DNA from: Streptomyces tagetis | Lineage (GTDB): Bacteria > Actinomycetota > Actinomycetes > Streptomycetales > Streptomycetaceae | Direction of reading: 5' to 3' | Assembly: GCF_018069565.1 (NCBI RefSeq) | Contig: NZ_JAGPNL010000001.1 | Span: 868,001 to 932,000 of the forward strand | DNA: 64,000 nt | Part shown: in pieces, positions 34,556-43,196 of the stretch | Numbering within the stretch: position 1 is the stretch's first letter | How the letters are laid out: each line of letters opens with the position of its first letter | The notes under the pieces: generated by a model | Seen by the model: only the letters and a program-made list of their open reading frames with translations | What the model was told of the DNA's origin: nothing | Database searches by the model: none | Made by a program: the position numbers and the translations under genes

Positions 34556-36382
34556 TCATGCCCGGTACAGCGCCCCGATCTCGTCGGAGTACGCCTGCTC
34601 GATGGCCTTCCGCTTCAGTTTCAGCGACGGCGTCAGCAGCCCCTGCTCCTCGGTGAAGGGCTGCGCCAGGATGCGGAAGGTGCGGATCGACTCGGCCTGC
34701 GAGACGAGGGTGTTGGCGGCCACGACCGCGCGCCGCACCTCCGCCTCCAGATCGGCGTCGCGCACCAGCCGGGACGCCGGCACCCGGGGCTTGTTGCGCA
34801 TCGTCAGCCAGTGCTCGACCGCCTCCTGGTCGAGGGTCACCAGCGCGGCCACGTAGGGCCGGTCGTTGCCGACGACGATGCACTGGTGGACCAGCGGATG
34901 GTCGCGGACCCGGTCCTCCAGCGGTCCGGGGGACAGGCTCTTGCCGCCCGAGGTGACGAGGATCTCCTTCTTGCGGCCGGTGAGGGTCAGGTGGCCGTCC
35001 TCGTCCAGGACGCCGAGGTCGCCGGTGGCGAGCCAGCCGTCGCGCAGCGCCGCGCCGGTCGCCTCCGGGTCGTTGAGGTAGCCCCGGAAGACGGTCGGTC
35101 CGCGCAGCAGGATCTCGCCGTCGTCCGCGATGCGCACGGTGACCCCGGGTACGGGCACTCCGACGGTGCCGTAGCGGGTCCGCTCGGGCGGGTTGGCGGT
35201 GGCCGCCGCGGTGGACTCGGTCAGCCCGTACCCCTCGTAGACCTGCACGCCCGCGCCGGCGAAGAAGAGGCCGAGCCGGCGGTCCATCGCCGAGCCGCCC
35301 GACATCGCGTTGCGGATGCGTCCGCCCATCGCCGTCCGCACCCTGGCGTAGACGAGCCGGTCGAAGAACCGGTGCCGCACGCGCAGCGCCGCCGACGGGC
35401 CGGGGCCGGTGCCCCACGCCCTGGCCTCCAGCGCCTCCGCGTAGCGCACCGCCACGTCGACGGCCTTCTCGAACGGACCGGCCTTGCCCTCCTTCTCCGC
35501 CTTGCGGCGGGCCGCGTGGAACACCTTCTCGAAGATGTACGGCACCGCCAGGAGGAACGTCGGCCGGAAGGCGGCCAGGTCGGGCAGGAGCGCCGCGGCG
35601 TGCAGTTCCGGCTGGTGGCCGAAGCGGACCCGGCCCCGGATCGCCGCGACCTCCACCATCCGTCCGAAGACGTGGGCCAGCGGCAGGAACAGCAGGGTCG
35701 ACGCCTCCTCGCCCCGGCGGGAGCGGAACACCGGCTCCCAGCGGGCGACGACCGTGTCCGCCTCCGCCATGAAGTTGCCGTGGGTCAGCACGCAGCCCTT
35801 GGGGCGGCCCGTCGTCCCGGAGGTGTAGATGACGGTGGCGACCGAGTCCGGGGTGACCGCCCGGCGGTGCCGGTGCACCACCTCGTCGTCGAGGTGCGCG
35901 CCGGCGTCGTAGAGCCGCTGCACCGCGCCGGCGTCGAGCTGCCACAGCCCGCGCAGCCGCGGCAGGGTGTCGATGACGGTGGCGATCGTCATGGCGTGGT
36001 CCTCGTGCTCGACGACCGCGGCGCTCACCTCGGCGTCGTGCAGCATCCAGCGGCATTGCTCGGCCGAGGAGGTCGGGTAGACGGGCACGACCTGGGCGCC
36101 GATGGTCCACAGGGCGAAGTCGAAGAGGGTCCACTCGTAGCGGGTGCGGGACATGATGGCGACCCGGTCGCCGAAGCGGACGCCCTGGACGAGGAGGCCC
36201 TTGGCGAGGGCCAGCACCTCGTCGCGGAAGGCCGCCGCCGTCACGTCCCGCCAGCGGCCCGCGGCGTCCTTGCGGCCCAGGGCGATCCGGGCGGGGTCCA
36301 CCTCGGCGTGACGGAAGACCACGTCGGCCAGACCGCCCACGGGCGGGGCCGACGCCGACGGAGGGTTGGTGAACTCGCGCAA
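34556..36382 (-). CDS. AMP-dependent long-chain fatty acid-CoA ligase
   Basis: A protein of about 608 residues of the FadD15 type, activating fatty acids to acyl-AMP and then acyl-CoA. Motifs are YTSGTTGRPKGCVLTHGN (P-loop), YEGYGLTESTAAAT, GWLATGDLGVLDEDGHLTLT and GRKKEILVTSGGKSLSP, with a late LKLKRKAIEQAY carrying the A10-like lysine. The start is uncertain: TTG 36382 has GGGGAG upstream and begins at the conserved REFTNPPS; GTG 36415 is in frame. An 11-bp palindrome TACCGGCGGTA (36595-36605) sits in the 347-base upstream gap. Confidence 0.93.
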   Translation of the reverse strand: MREFTNPPSASAPPVGGLADVVFRHAEVDPARIALGRKDAAGRWRDVTAAAFRDEVLALAKGLLVQGVRFGDRVAIMSRTRYEWTLFDFALWTIGAQVVPVYPTSSAEQCRWMLHDAEVSAAVVEHEDHAMTIATVIDTLPRLRGLWQLDAGAVQRLYDAGAHLDDEVVHRHRRAVTPDSVATVIYTSGTTGRPKGCVLTHGNFMAEADTVVARWEPVFRSRRGEEASTLLFLPLAHVFGRMVEVAAIRGRVRFGHQPELHAAALLPDLAAFRPTFLLAVPYIFEKVFHAARRKAEKEGKAGPFEKAVDVAVRYAEALEARAWGTGPGPSAALRVRHRFFDRLVYARVRTAMGGRIRNAMSGGSAMDRRLGLFFAGAGVQVYEGYGLTESTAAATANPPERTRYGTVGVPVPGVTVRIADDGEILLRGPTVFRGYLNDPEATGAALRDGWLATGDLGVLDEDGHLTLTGRKKEILVTSGGKSLSPGPLEDRVRDHPLVHQCIVVGNDRPYVAALVTLDQEAVEHWLTMRNKPRVPASRLVRDADLEAEVRRAVVAANTLVSQAESIRTFRILAQPFTEEQGLLTPSLKLKRKAIEQAYSDEIGALYRA

Positions 36383-36594
36383 ACCCCGCTCCCCGTTCCT
36401 GGTGGCACCCCGCACGGCGCCGTGAAAGCTACCCCACCCGTTCCGGGGGCGGCAGGGGTCGCGGCGCCCCTCGCCGCCCGGGGGAGGGCGGGGCCGGGAG
36501 GGGAAAAGCGGTCACATGGGGAAGGAGCGGACGCTTTCGCGGGGATCGGGCGATTTTCGGTGCCGTTTTCTCCACCGAATCCCTACGACCCGCT

Positions 36595-36605
36595 TACCGG
36601 CGGTA
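36595..36605. promoter_or_regulatory. Palindrome upstream of the acyl-CoA ligase gene
   Basis: TACCGGCGGTA, odd-length perfect palindrome within a local AT-richer stretch about 215 bases upstream of the ligase start. A TetR- or GntR-type regulator of fatty acid genes could bind here; this is speculative. Confidence 0.3.
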
Positions 36606-36657
36606 GGGGGCAATCTCCGGGGCCTGCGCGGGGCCCGCCGGGCAGGCCCGGCCCGGC

Positions 36658-36726
36658 GGGCTGGGCGAGGCGGGCCCGGCGGGCGGGGCGAGGCGGGCCC
36701 GGCGGGCGGGGCGAGGCGGGCCCGGC
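36658..36726. repeat. Three tandem 23-bp repeats after the LysR gene
   Basis: Units 36658-36680, 36681-36703 and 36704-36726 share the core GGCGAGGCGGGCCCGGC; units two and three are identical, unit one differs by one base. A degenerate fourth copy runs into the LysR stop at 36730. They lie just 3' of the LysR gene. Confidence 0.9.
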
Positions 36727-36729
36727 CGG

Positions 36730-37620
36730 CTAGGCGAGCCCCGGCCGCCGCGGCTGGTGCAGGCGGTCGCCGCCGGCCAGGATCGCCGTCGCCAGGGCGT
36801 CGGCCGCCTGCTGCGCGGAGGGGCGGCGCCGGCCGTGGACCAGGACGAAGTCGATCCGCCCCAGGTCCGGCAGGCCCGCCCGGTCCGGCACCCGGACCAG
36901 GCCCGGCGGCACCAGGCCCCGCGCGTGCGCCATCACCCCGAGCCCGGCACGGGCCGCCGCGACGAGACCGTTGAGGCTGCGACTGGTGCACACCACGCGC
37001 CAGGGCCGGCCGGCCCGCTGGAGGACGTCGAGGGCGCGGGCGCGGGTGATGCCGGGCGGCGGGTAGACGATGAGCGGCACGGGGCGGCCGGGGTCGAGGC
37101 GGAGCCGTTCGGCGCCGATCCACACCAGCCGGTCGTGCCAGACGGGCTCGCCGCCCGGGTCCTCGGGCCGCCGCTTGGCGAGCACCAGGTCCAGCTTCCC
37201 GGCGGCCAGCTTTTCGTGGAGGGTGCCGGAGAGTTCGACGCTCAGCTCCAGGTCGACCTCGGGATGCTCGTGCCGGAAGCCCTCCAGGATCTCCGGGAGC
37301 CGGGTCAGCACGAAGTCCTCCGACGCCCCGAACCGCAGCCGGCCGCGCAGCCGCGTGCCGCCGAAGAAGGCCGTCGCCTGCTCGTGCACCTCCAGGATGC
37401 GGCGCGCGAAGCCGAGCATCGCCTCGCCGTCCTCGGTCAGCTCCACGGAGTGGGTGTCCCGGGTGAACAACTGCCGCCCGGTGGCGTCCTCCAGCCGCCG
37501 CACGTGCTGGCTCACCGTGGACTGGCGCAGCCCGAGCCGCCGGGCCGCCTGCGTGAAGCTCAGCGCCCCGGCCACGGCGAGGAACGTCCGCAGATGCGAA
37601 GGGTCGTACACGGCCCCCAC
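36730..37620 (-). CDS. LysR family transcriptional regulator
   Basis: A 296-residue LysR-type regulator. The winged HTH is at about residues 5-64 (HLRTFLAVAGALSFTQAARR then LGLRQSTVSQHVRRLEDATG), followed by the effector-binding domain (LRFGASEDFVLTRLPEILEG, KLDLVLAKRRPED, LNGLVAAARAGLGVMAHARG). GTG 37620 or GTG 37611 are possible starts. It is divergent from the BASS transporter (179 bases between), the usual LysR-target arrangement, so it probably controls that transporter and itself. Confidence 0.94.
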   Translation of the reverse strand: MGAVYDPSHLRTFLAVAGALSFTQAARRLGLRQSTVSQHVRRLEDATGRQLFTRDTHSVELTEDGEAMLGFARRILEVHEQATAFFGGTRLRGRLRFGASEDFVLTRLPEILEGFRHEHPEVDLELSVELSGTLHEKLAAGKLDLVLAKRRPEDPGGEPVWHDRLVWIGAERLRLDPGRPVPLIVYPPPGITRARALDVLQRAGRPWRVVCTSRSLNGLVAAARAGLGVMAHARGLVPPGLVRVPDRAGLPDLGRIDFVLVHGRRRPSAQQAADALATAILAGGDRLHQPRRPGLA

Positions 37621-37799
37621 GCTACCCGGTCATCGCGGAACGTGATGACAGTCAGAGCGGTGTACGGGATTCCCGATCGCCGCGCGGAGGGGCACGATGG
37701 GCCGGGGACCCGTGGCCCTCGCCCCGGCCCCCGGGGCCCGGCGGGACCAAACCGGCCCGGACCCGCACGAAGCACGTACGAACAAGCAAGTGGAGCACC

Positions 37800-38954
37800 G
37801 TGACACGCCTGCGTTGGCCGCGCTGGATGCCGATCGACCCGTACATCCTGCTGCTGCTCGCCACGGTGGGCCTCGCGGCACTGGTCCCGGCGCGGGGCAC
37901 CGGCGCGGACGCCGCCTCCGGCGCCTCGACCGCCGCGATCGCCCTCCTCTTCTTCCTCTACGGCGCCCGTCTCTCCACCCGGGAGGCGATGGACGGGCTG
38001 CGCCACTGGCGGCTCCACGTCACGGTGCTCGCCTGCACCTTCGTCCTCTTCCCACTGGTCGGGCTCGCCGCCCGGGGGCTCGTCCCGGTCCTGCTGACCG
38101 AACCGCTCTACCAGGGCCTGCTCTTCCTCACGCTGGTCCCGTCGACGATCCAGTCGTCGATCGCCTTCACGTCCATGGCGCGCGGCAACGTGCCCGCCGC
38201 GATCTGCGCGGGCTCCTTCTCCTCGCTGGCCGGCATCGTCGCCACGCCGCTGCTGGCCGCGGCCCTGCTCGGCGGGGGCGGGGGCGGCTTCTCGGCGGAC
38301 TCGCTGCTGCGGATCGTGGCGCAGTTGCTGGTGCCGTTCGTCGCCGGGCAGATGCTGCGCCGGTGGATCGGCGGCTTCGTCGCGCGGCACAAGAGGGTCC
38401 TCGGCCTCGTCGACCGGGGTTCGATCCTGCTCGTCGTCTACACCGCGTTCGGCGAGGGCATGGCCGAGGGCGTGTGGCGCCAGGTGAGTCCGGCGCGGCT
38501 GGCCGGCCTGATGGCCGTGGAGGCCGTACTGCTCGCCGTGATGCTGCTGGTGAGCTGGTACGGGGCGAAGGCGCTGGGCTTCGGCCGGGCGGACCGGATC
38601 GCGATCCAGTTCGCGGGCTCGAAGAAGTCCCTCGCCGCCGGACTGCCCATGGCCAGTGTCCTGTTCGGCGCGCAGGCGTCCCTGGCCGTGCTGCCGCTGA
38701 TGCTCTTCCACCAGATGCAGCTCATGGTCTGCGCGGTCCTCGCCCGACGCCGGGCGGACGATCCCGAGACGGCCGAGGTGGCCGGGACGGCTGGGACGGC
38801 TGGGACGGCCGAGGTGGCTGGGACGGCCGGGACCGAGGCTGCCGGGACCGCTGCCGGGACGGCCGGGACCGCCGGGACCGCTGGGGTACGCGAGACCGCC
38901 GGGGCCCGTGAGACGCCCCGGCCGGCGGTCGGCGCGGGGGCCCGCGGACGCTGA
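37800..38954 (+). CDS. Bile acid:sodium symporter (BASS/SLC10-like) family transporter
   Basis: A 384-residue membrane protein with about nine to ten spans of the YfeH/SLC10A7-like group. Recognisable segments are IALLFFLYGARLSTREAMDG, LFLTLVPSTIQSSIAFTSMA (the crossover region) and IAIQFAGSKKSLAAGLPMAS. Residues after about 320 are not membrane: a tail of EVAGTAGTAGT repeats encoded by 9-bp-type repeats (38780-38890), which is not expected in the family. GTG 37800 start. Substrate is probably an organic anion; LysR next door is the likely regulator. Confidence 0.9.
   Translation: MTRLRWPRWMPIDPYILLLLATVGLAALVPARGTGADAASGASTAAIALLFFLYGARLSTREAMDGLRHWRLHVTVLACTFVLFPLVGLAARGLVPVLLTEPLYQGLLFLTLVPSTIQSSIAFTSMARGNVPAAICAGSFSSLAGIVATPLLAAALLGGGGGGFSADSLLRIVAQLLVPFVAGQMLRRWIGGFVARHKRVLGLVDRGSILLVVYTAFGEGMAEGVWRQVSPARLAGLMAVEAVLLAVMLLVSWYGAKALGFGRADRIAIQFAGSKKSLAAGLPMASVLFGAQASLAVLPLMLFHQMQLMVCAVLARRRADDPETAEVAGTAGTAGTAEVAGTAGTEAAGTAAGTAGTAGTAGVRETAGARETPRPAVGAGARGR
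38780..38890. repeat. 9-bp-based low-complexity repeat in transporter tail
   Basis: Repeated units of GGGACGGCY/GGGACCGCY encode a VAGTAGTAGT-type tail of the BASS transporter. Unit length is divisible by three, so expansion keeps frame. Confidence 0.8.
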
Positions 38955-38956
38955 CC

Positions 38957-38995
38957 GGGCGCCGGCCGAGGCGGACCGGGGGCCAACCGGCGCCC
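38957..38995. terminator. Possible terminator after the BASS transporter
   Basis: GGGCGCCGG (38957-38965) and CCGGCGCCC (38987-38995) form a 9-bp stem with a 21-base loop, between the convergent transporter and fdhD genes. No T-run. Confidence 0.5.
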
Positions 38996-39123
38996 CCGTC
39001 TCCCGGCCGGGCCGGGCCGGCACCGCCCCGGTCCGGTGAGGTCGAGGTCGAGACGGGGCCCCTCCGGCGCAGGGGGCGCTCCCCGCCGGTCGGGGCCCCG
39101 CCGCCGTGCCGCGGGGAGGCGGG

Positions 39124-39972
39124 TCAGCCCTGGACGGCCGCGGCCCGCAGGGCGATCCGTTCCTCGCCCGCGTACACGTTCATGGAGCTGCCCCGCAGGA
39201 AGCCCACCAGCGTCAGTCCCGTCTCGGCCGCCAGGTCGACGGCGAGCGACGAGGGCGCCGACACGGCCGCCAGCACGGGGATGCCCGCCATCACGGCCTT
39301 CTGGGCCAGCTCGAAGGAGGCCCGGCCCGAGACCAGCAGGACCGAGCGGGACAGCGGCAGGCGGTGGTCCTGGAGGGCGCGGCCGACCAGCTTGTCGACC
39401 GCGTTGTGCCGGCCCACGTCCTCGCGGACGTCGACGAGTTCGCCCTCGTCGGTGAAGAGGGCCGCCGCGTGCAGTCCGCCGGTCCGGTCGAAGACCCGCT
39501 GGGCCGCGCGCAGCCGGTCCGGCAGCTCCGCCAGCAGCTCCGGGGTGATCCGGACCGGGGGAGTGTCGGCGATGGGCCAGCGGGTCGTCGTGCGCACCGC
39601 GTCCAGGCTGGCCTTGCCGCACAGGCCGCAGGACGAGGTGGTGTAGACGTTGCGCTCCAGGGTGATGTCGGGCAGGACCACCCCGGGGGCGGTGCGTACG
39701 TCCACGACGTTGTAGGTGTTGGAGCCGTCGGCGGTGGCGCCCGCGCAGTAGACGATGTTCTGCAGTTCGCTCCCCTCGGCCAGCACGCCCTCGCTGACCA
39801 GGAATCCGGCGGCGAGCGCGAAGTCGTCGCCGGGGGTGCGCATGGTGATCGCCAGCGGCTTGCCGTTCAGCCGGATCTCCAGTGGTTCCTCGGCGACGAG
39901 CGTGTCCGGGCGGCTGGAGACCGCCCCGTCCCGTATGCGGAGCACCTTGCGTCGTTCCGTGACTCGTCCCAT
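39124..39972 (-). CDS. fdhD: Formate dehydrogenase accessory sulfurtransferase FdhD
   Basis: A 282-residue FdhD that passes sulfur from a cysteine desulfurase to the molybdenum cofactor of formate dehydrogenases. The catalytic CGLCGK is at 115-120 (Cys115, Cys118). Other family segments are LVAEEPLEIRLNGKPLAITM, RTPGDDFALAAGFLVSEGV, REDVGRHNAVDKLVG and VLLVSGRASFELAQKA. No formate dehydrogenase gene is in the window, so its client is elsewhere. It is divergent from the OFA transporter with a 274-base shared promoter region; both could belong to oxalate/formate metabolism. Confidence 0.97.
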   Translation of the reverse strand: MGRVTERRKVLRIRDGAVSSRPDTLVAEEPLEIRLNGKPLAITMRTPGDDFALAAGFLVSEGVLAEGSELQNIVYCAGATADGSNTYNVVDVRTAPGVVLPDITLERNVYTTSSCGLCGKASLDAVRTTTRWPIADTPPVRITPELLAELPDRLRAAQRVFDRTGGLHAAALFTDEGELVDVREDVGRHNAVDKLVGRALQDHRLPLSRSVLLVSGRASFELAQKAVMAGIPVLAAVSAPSSLAVDLAAETGLTLVGFLRGSSMNVYAGEERIALRAAAVQG

Positions 39973-40137
39973 GTTCCGTGTCCCGTCGTGCCGGTCAGTC
40001 CCGGTTCCGTCCGTTCCGATGGCCGAGGCGGCCCTTCATGTAACGATCTCATTGTCCTGCACATGGGGGACGAGGCCGTGGCCGCTCCGTTCGCCGACGG
40101 CCGGCCGCCGGTCACCCACCGGCTTCCTGTCGACGAA

Positions 40138-40153
40138 ATACTGTCTACAGTAT
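40138..40153. promoter_or_regulatory. Inverted-repeat operator candidate, GntR/FadR style
   Basis: ATACTG-TCTA-CAGTAT: 6-bp arms around a 4-bp centre, containing TGTCTACA, the style of site used by FCD-type GntR regulators. It lies 94-109 bases upstream of the OFA transporter start, and a related GTAGACTGTAGAC occurs upstream of the GntR/FCD gene. Confidence 0.6.
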
Positions 40154-40246
40154 GGAAGGCGCGACGGCAAGGCTTTGTGCAGTACCGGTGGTTGTCTGCT
40201 CAACAGTCTTCTCAACTCCCCTCCGCCTCCCTACGGTGAGGGACTC

Positions 40247-41563
40247 ATGAGTCCCCCCATCGCCCCCGCCGGGTGGAGCCGCTGGCTCGTGCCCCCGGCG
40301 GCCCTCTCGGTCCACCTCTCCATCGGCCAGGCGTACGCCTGGTCCGTGTTCAAGCCCCCACTGGAGTCCGCGCTCGGTCTCAGCGGCACGCAGAGCGCGC
40401 TGCCCTTCCAGCTCGGCATCGTCATGCTCGGCCTCTCGGCGGCCTTCGGCGGCACCCTCGTCGAACGCCACGGTCCGCGCTGGGCGATGACCGTCGCCCT
40501 GGTCTGCTTCTCCTCCGGCTTCCTGCTCTCCGCGCTGGGCGCCTACACCGAGCAGTACTGGCTGATCGTCCTCGGCTACGGATTCGTCGGCGGCATCGGA
40601 CTCGGCATCGGCTACATCTCGCCCGTCTCCACCCTGATCAAATGGTTCCCGGACCGGCCCGGCATGGCCACCGGCATCGCCATCATGGGCTTCGGCGGCG
40701 GCGCGCTGATCGCCTCGCCCTGGTCGGCGCAGATGCTGGAGTCCTTCGGCACCGGCTCCTCGGGCATCGCCCTCGCCTTCCTCGTGCACGGGCTGACCTA
40801 CGCCGTCTTCATGCTGCTGGGCGTCCTGCTGGTGCGCGTGCCCCGTGGCGCGGCGCGGGCCGACGCCGCCGCGGCGGCGCGCGGCGGCGTCCAGGTCTCG
40901 GCGCGCGGCGCGGTGCGCACTCCGCAGTTCTGGCTGCTGTGGATCGTGCTCTGCGCGAACGTCACGGCGGGCATCGGCATCCTGGAGAAGGCCGCGCCGA
41001 TGATCACGGACTTCTTCGCGGAGACCTCCGCTCCGGTCTCGGCGACGGCCGCCGCCGGGTTCGTCGCCCTGCTGTCCGCGGCCAACATGGCCGGCCGGAT
41101 CGGCTGGTCCTCCACGTCCGACCTGATCGGGCGCAAGAACATGTACCGCGTCTACCTCGGCGTCGGCGCGGTGATGTACGCGTTGATCGCGCTCTTCGGC
41201 GACTCCTCCAAGCCGCTGTTCGTGCTCTGCGCCCTCGTCGTCCTCTCCTTCTACGGCGGCGGATTCGCCACCGCCCCCGCCTATCTGAAGGACCTCTTCG
41301 GCACCTACCAGGTCGGCGCCATCCACGGGCGGCTGCTCACCGCCTGGTCCACGGCCGGCGTCCTCGGACCGCTGATCGTGAACTGGATAGCCGACCGGCA
41401 GGAGGAGGCCGGACGGCACGGCTCGGCCCTGTACGGGCTCTCCTTCGTGATCATGATCGGCCTGCTCGTGGTCGGCTTCGTCGCCAACGAACTCGTCCGG
41501 CCGGTCCACGCCCGCCACCACGTCCCCGCCCCGGCACCGAAGGAGGCCGCCGATGTCGTCTGA
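40247..41563 (+). CDS. OFA-type MFS transporter (oxalate/formate antiporter family)
   Basis: A 438-residue, 12-span major facilitator of the oxalate/formate antiporter family. Typical segments are SIGQAYAWSVFKPPLESALG near span 1, the motif-A-like loop GGTLVERHGPRWAM, YISPVSTLIKWFPDRPGMAT after span 4 and the second-half loop GRIGWSSTSDLIGRKNMYRV. ATG 40247 has GTGAGGG upstream. It overlaps the 47-aa small partner gene. Members move carboxylates such as oxalate, formate or pyruvate; exact substrate not determined. The nearby fdhD fits a formate link. Confidence 0.92.
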   Translation: MSPPIAPAGWSRWLVPPAALSVHLSIGQAYAWSVFKPPLESALGLSGTQSALPFQLGIVMLGLSAAFGGTLVERHGPRWAMTVALVCFSSGFLLSALGAYTEQYWLIVLGYGFVGGIGLGIGYISPVSTLIKWFPDRPGMATGIAIMGFGGGALIASPWSAQMLESFGTGSSGIALAFLVHGLTYAVFMLLGVLLVRVPRGAARADAAAAARGGVQVSARGAVRTPQFWLLWIVLCANVTAGIGILEKAAPMITDFFAETSAPVSATAAAGFVALLSAANMAGRIGWSSTSDLIGRKNMYRVYLGVGAVMYALIALFGDSSKPLFVLCALVVLSFYGGGFATAPAYLKDLFGTYQVGAIHGRLLTAWSTAGVLGPLIVNWIADRQEEAGRHGSALYGLSFVIMIGLLVVGFVANELVRPVHARHHVPAPAPKEAADVV

Positions 41564-41696
41564 CGGCAGCCAGATACCGCCCGTCCCCTCCGGCCGGCGC
41601 GCGCTGATCGCCTTCACCTGGCTCTGGGTGGGCCTCCCGCTCGCCTACGGGCTCTACGAACTCGTCCGCAAGGCGACCCAGCTCTTCACGGGCTGA
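41553..41696 (+). CDS. MFS transporter small subunit (47 aa)
   Basis: A 47-residue protein, MSSDGSQIPPVPSGRRALIA then FTWLWVGLPLAYGLYELVRK and ATQLFTG. It has one membrane span (about 17-38) and a basic flank. The ATG lies 11 bases inside the end of the OFA transporter gene in another frame, with AAGGAGG at 41540-41546. Small single-span proteins of this type, annotated as MFS transporter small subunits, are found immediately after OFA-type carriers in many bacteria. It probably associates with or stabilises the carrier. Confidence 0.9.
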   Translation: MSSDGSQIPPVPSGRRALIAFTWLWVGLPLAYGLYELVRKATQLFTG

Positions 41697-41700
41697 CGGC

Positions 41701-41732
41701 CGGGGGAGCCGGACGCCTTCCGGCTCTCCCCG
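41701..41732 (+). terminator. Terminator after the OFA transporter pair
   Basis: An inverted repeat of about 13 bp with one bulge (CGGGGGAGCCGGA, 41701-41713; TCCGGCTCTCCCCG, 41719-41732) begins five bases after the small-subunit stop. Confidence 0.8.
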
Positions 41733-41835
41733 GGTACGGCTCCCGGTGCCCTATGCCGGTAAGTGAGAGCCCTCCGGCGCTTCGACATGCGGGGTCCCGT
41801 GACGCCTTGACGTGCGCGGTCCCGCGGGGCGGCGG

Positions 41836-41863
41836 CCGGGCCCCCGGCACTCCGGGGGCCCGG
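41836..41863. terminator. Perfect 12-bp GC hairpin
   Basis: CCGGGCCCCCGG (41836-41847), loop CACT, CCGGGGGCCCGG (41852-41863). Between the OFA pair and the FabH-like gene; a second terminator or insulating hairpin. The remaining bases 41733-41981 show no gene. Confidence 0.7.
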
Positions 41864-41981
41864 AGGTGCTGCCGGAAGCGACAAGCGCGGCGCTGGTTTC
41901 CTGTCGCTTCACCTGCCGCCGTACCCGCCGGTCACTCATCACACTGGTGGACCCGCATCCCAGGAGACGAGGGGGTCCACC

Positions 41982-42929
41982 ATGCACGGCTCGCGCATCA
42001 CGGCCGTCGGCCACTACCAGCCCGCCAGGGTTCTCACCAACGAGGAACTGGCGGGCATGGTCGACACCAGTGACGAGTGGATCACGAGCCGGGTGGGCAT
42101 CCGCACGCGCCACATCGCCGGCCCCGACGAGCCGGTGGACGAACTGGCCGCGCACGCCGGCGCCAAGGCGCTCGCCTCGGCCGGACTCACCCCCGCCGAT
42201 GTCGACCTCGTCCTCGTCGCCACCTCCACCGCCATCGACCGCTCCCCGAACACGGCCGCCCGCGTCGCCGCCCGCCTCGGCATGACGGAGCCGGCCACCC
42301 TGGACCTCAACGTCGTCTGCGCCGGCTTCCCGCATGCCCTGGCCACCGCCGACCACGCCGTCCGCGCCGGTTCCGCCCGCCGCGCCCTGGTCATCGGCGC
42401 CGACAAGATGTCCGAGGTGGCCGACTGGGAGGACCGCACCACCTGTGTGCTGGTCGGCGACGGGGCGGGCGCGGCCGTCGTGGAGGCGTGCGAGCCGCAG
42501 GCCGAGCCGGGGATCGGGCCGGTGCTGTGGGGCTCGGTGCCCGAACTGGGCCACGCGGTGCGCATCGAGGGCACCCCGCCGCGCTTCGCCCAGGAGGGCC
42601 AGAGTGTCTACCGCTGGGCCACCACGCGCCTGCCCGCCATCGCGCGCCGGGCCTGCGAGCGGTCGGGACTGGACCCCGCCGACCTCGCCGCGGTCGTCCT
42701 GCACCAGGCCAACCTGCGCATCATCGAGCCGCTCGCCGAACGCATCGGCGCCGTCAACGCCGTGGTCGCCCGCGACGTCGTCGACTCCGGCAACACCTCG
42801 GCCGCCAGCATCCCCCTCGCCCTGTCCAAGCTGGTGGAACGGGGCGAGATCCGCAGCGGCGACCCGGTCCTCCTCTTCGGCTTCGGCGGCAACCTCTCGT
42901 ACGCCGGGCAGGTCATCCGCTGCCCCTGA
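41982..42929 (+). CDS. FabH-like 3-oxoacyl-ACP synthase III
   Basis: A 315-residue KAS III-type condensing enzyme. The Cys-His-Asn triad is complete: Cys113 in LNVVCAGFPHALATA, His241 in VVLHQANLRIIEP and Asn271 in VDSGNTSAASIPLAL. N-terminal TNEELAGMVDTSDEWITSRV and GIRTRHIA are typical. A dedicated fatty acid operon is absent (no fabD or acpP nearby), so this is probably a stand-alone paralogue for starter-unit selection or acyl transfer rather than the housekeeping FabH. It is followed after 267 bases by the GntR gene. Confidence 0.93.
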   Translation: MHGSRITAVGHYQPARVLTNEELAGMVDTSDEWITSRVGIRTRHIAGPDEPVDELAAHAGAKALASAGLTPADVDLVLVATSTAIDRSPNTAARVAARLGMTEPATLDLNVVCAGFPHALATADHAVRAGSARRALVIGADKMSEVADWEDRTTCVLVGDGAGAAVVEACEPQAEPGIGPVLWGSVPELGHAVRIEGTPPRFAQEGQSVYRWATTRLPAIARRACERSGLDPADLAAVVLHQANLRIIEPLAERIGAVNAVVARDVVDSGNTSAASIPLALSKLVERGEIRSGDPVLLFGFGGNLSYAGQVIRCP

Positions 42930-43065
42930 CCCGTACGCGGGGCGGGTCGTCCGCTGCCCCGACCGCCCCCGGCACCGCCCCGGCGGGGCACCCGCCGGGA
43001 ACCGGGCGCGGTGTGACATGGACGACTCCGCGCCCCCAACCGCCCCCGGATGCCCCGTTCGCGCC

Positions 43066-43126
43066 GTAGACTGTAGACGAAAGACAATCGATACTCCGAG
43101 GCATCGATACTTCGATACTTCGATGC
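43066..43126. promoter_or_regulatory. Repeat-rich leader upstream of the GntR gene
   Basis: GTAGAC occurs twice (43066-43071, 43073-43078), resembling the TGTCTACA operator at 40138-40153 on the opposite strand. Downstream, GCATCGA (43101-43107) and TCGATGC (43120-43126) form an inverted repeat that encloses two CGATACTT copies. TAGACT could also be a -10 element. Suggests autoregulation by the GntR protein. Confidence 0.5.
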
Positions 43127-43196
43127 GTCGGATACGGCCGATGCTCCGGGGTGTCGCCATGCCACGTAACGCTCGTGCCGGCTGCGAGGGGGACCG

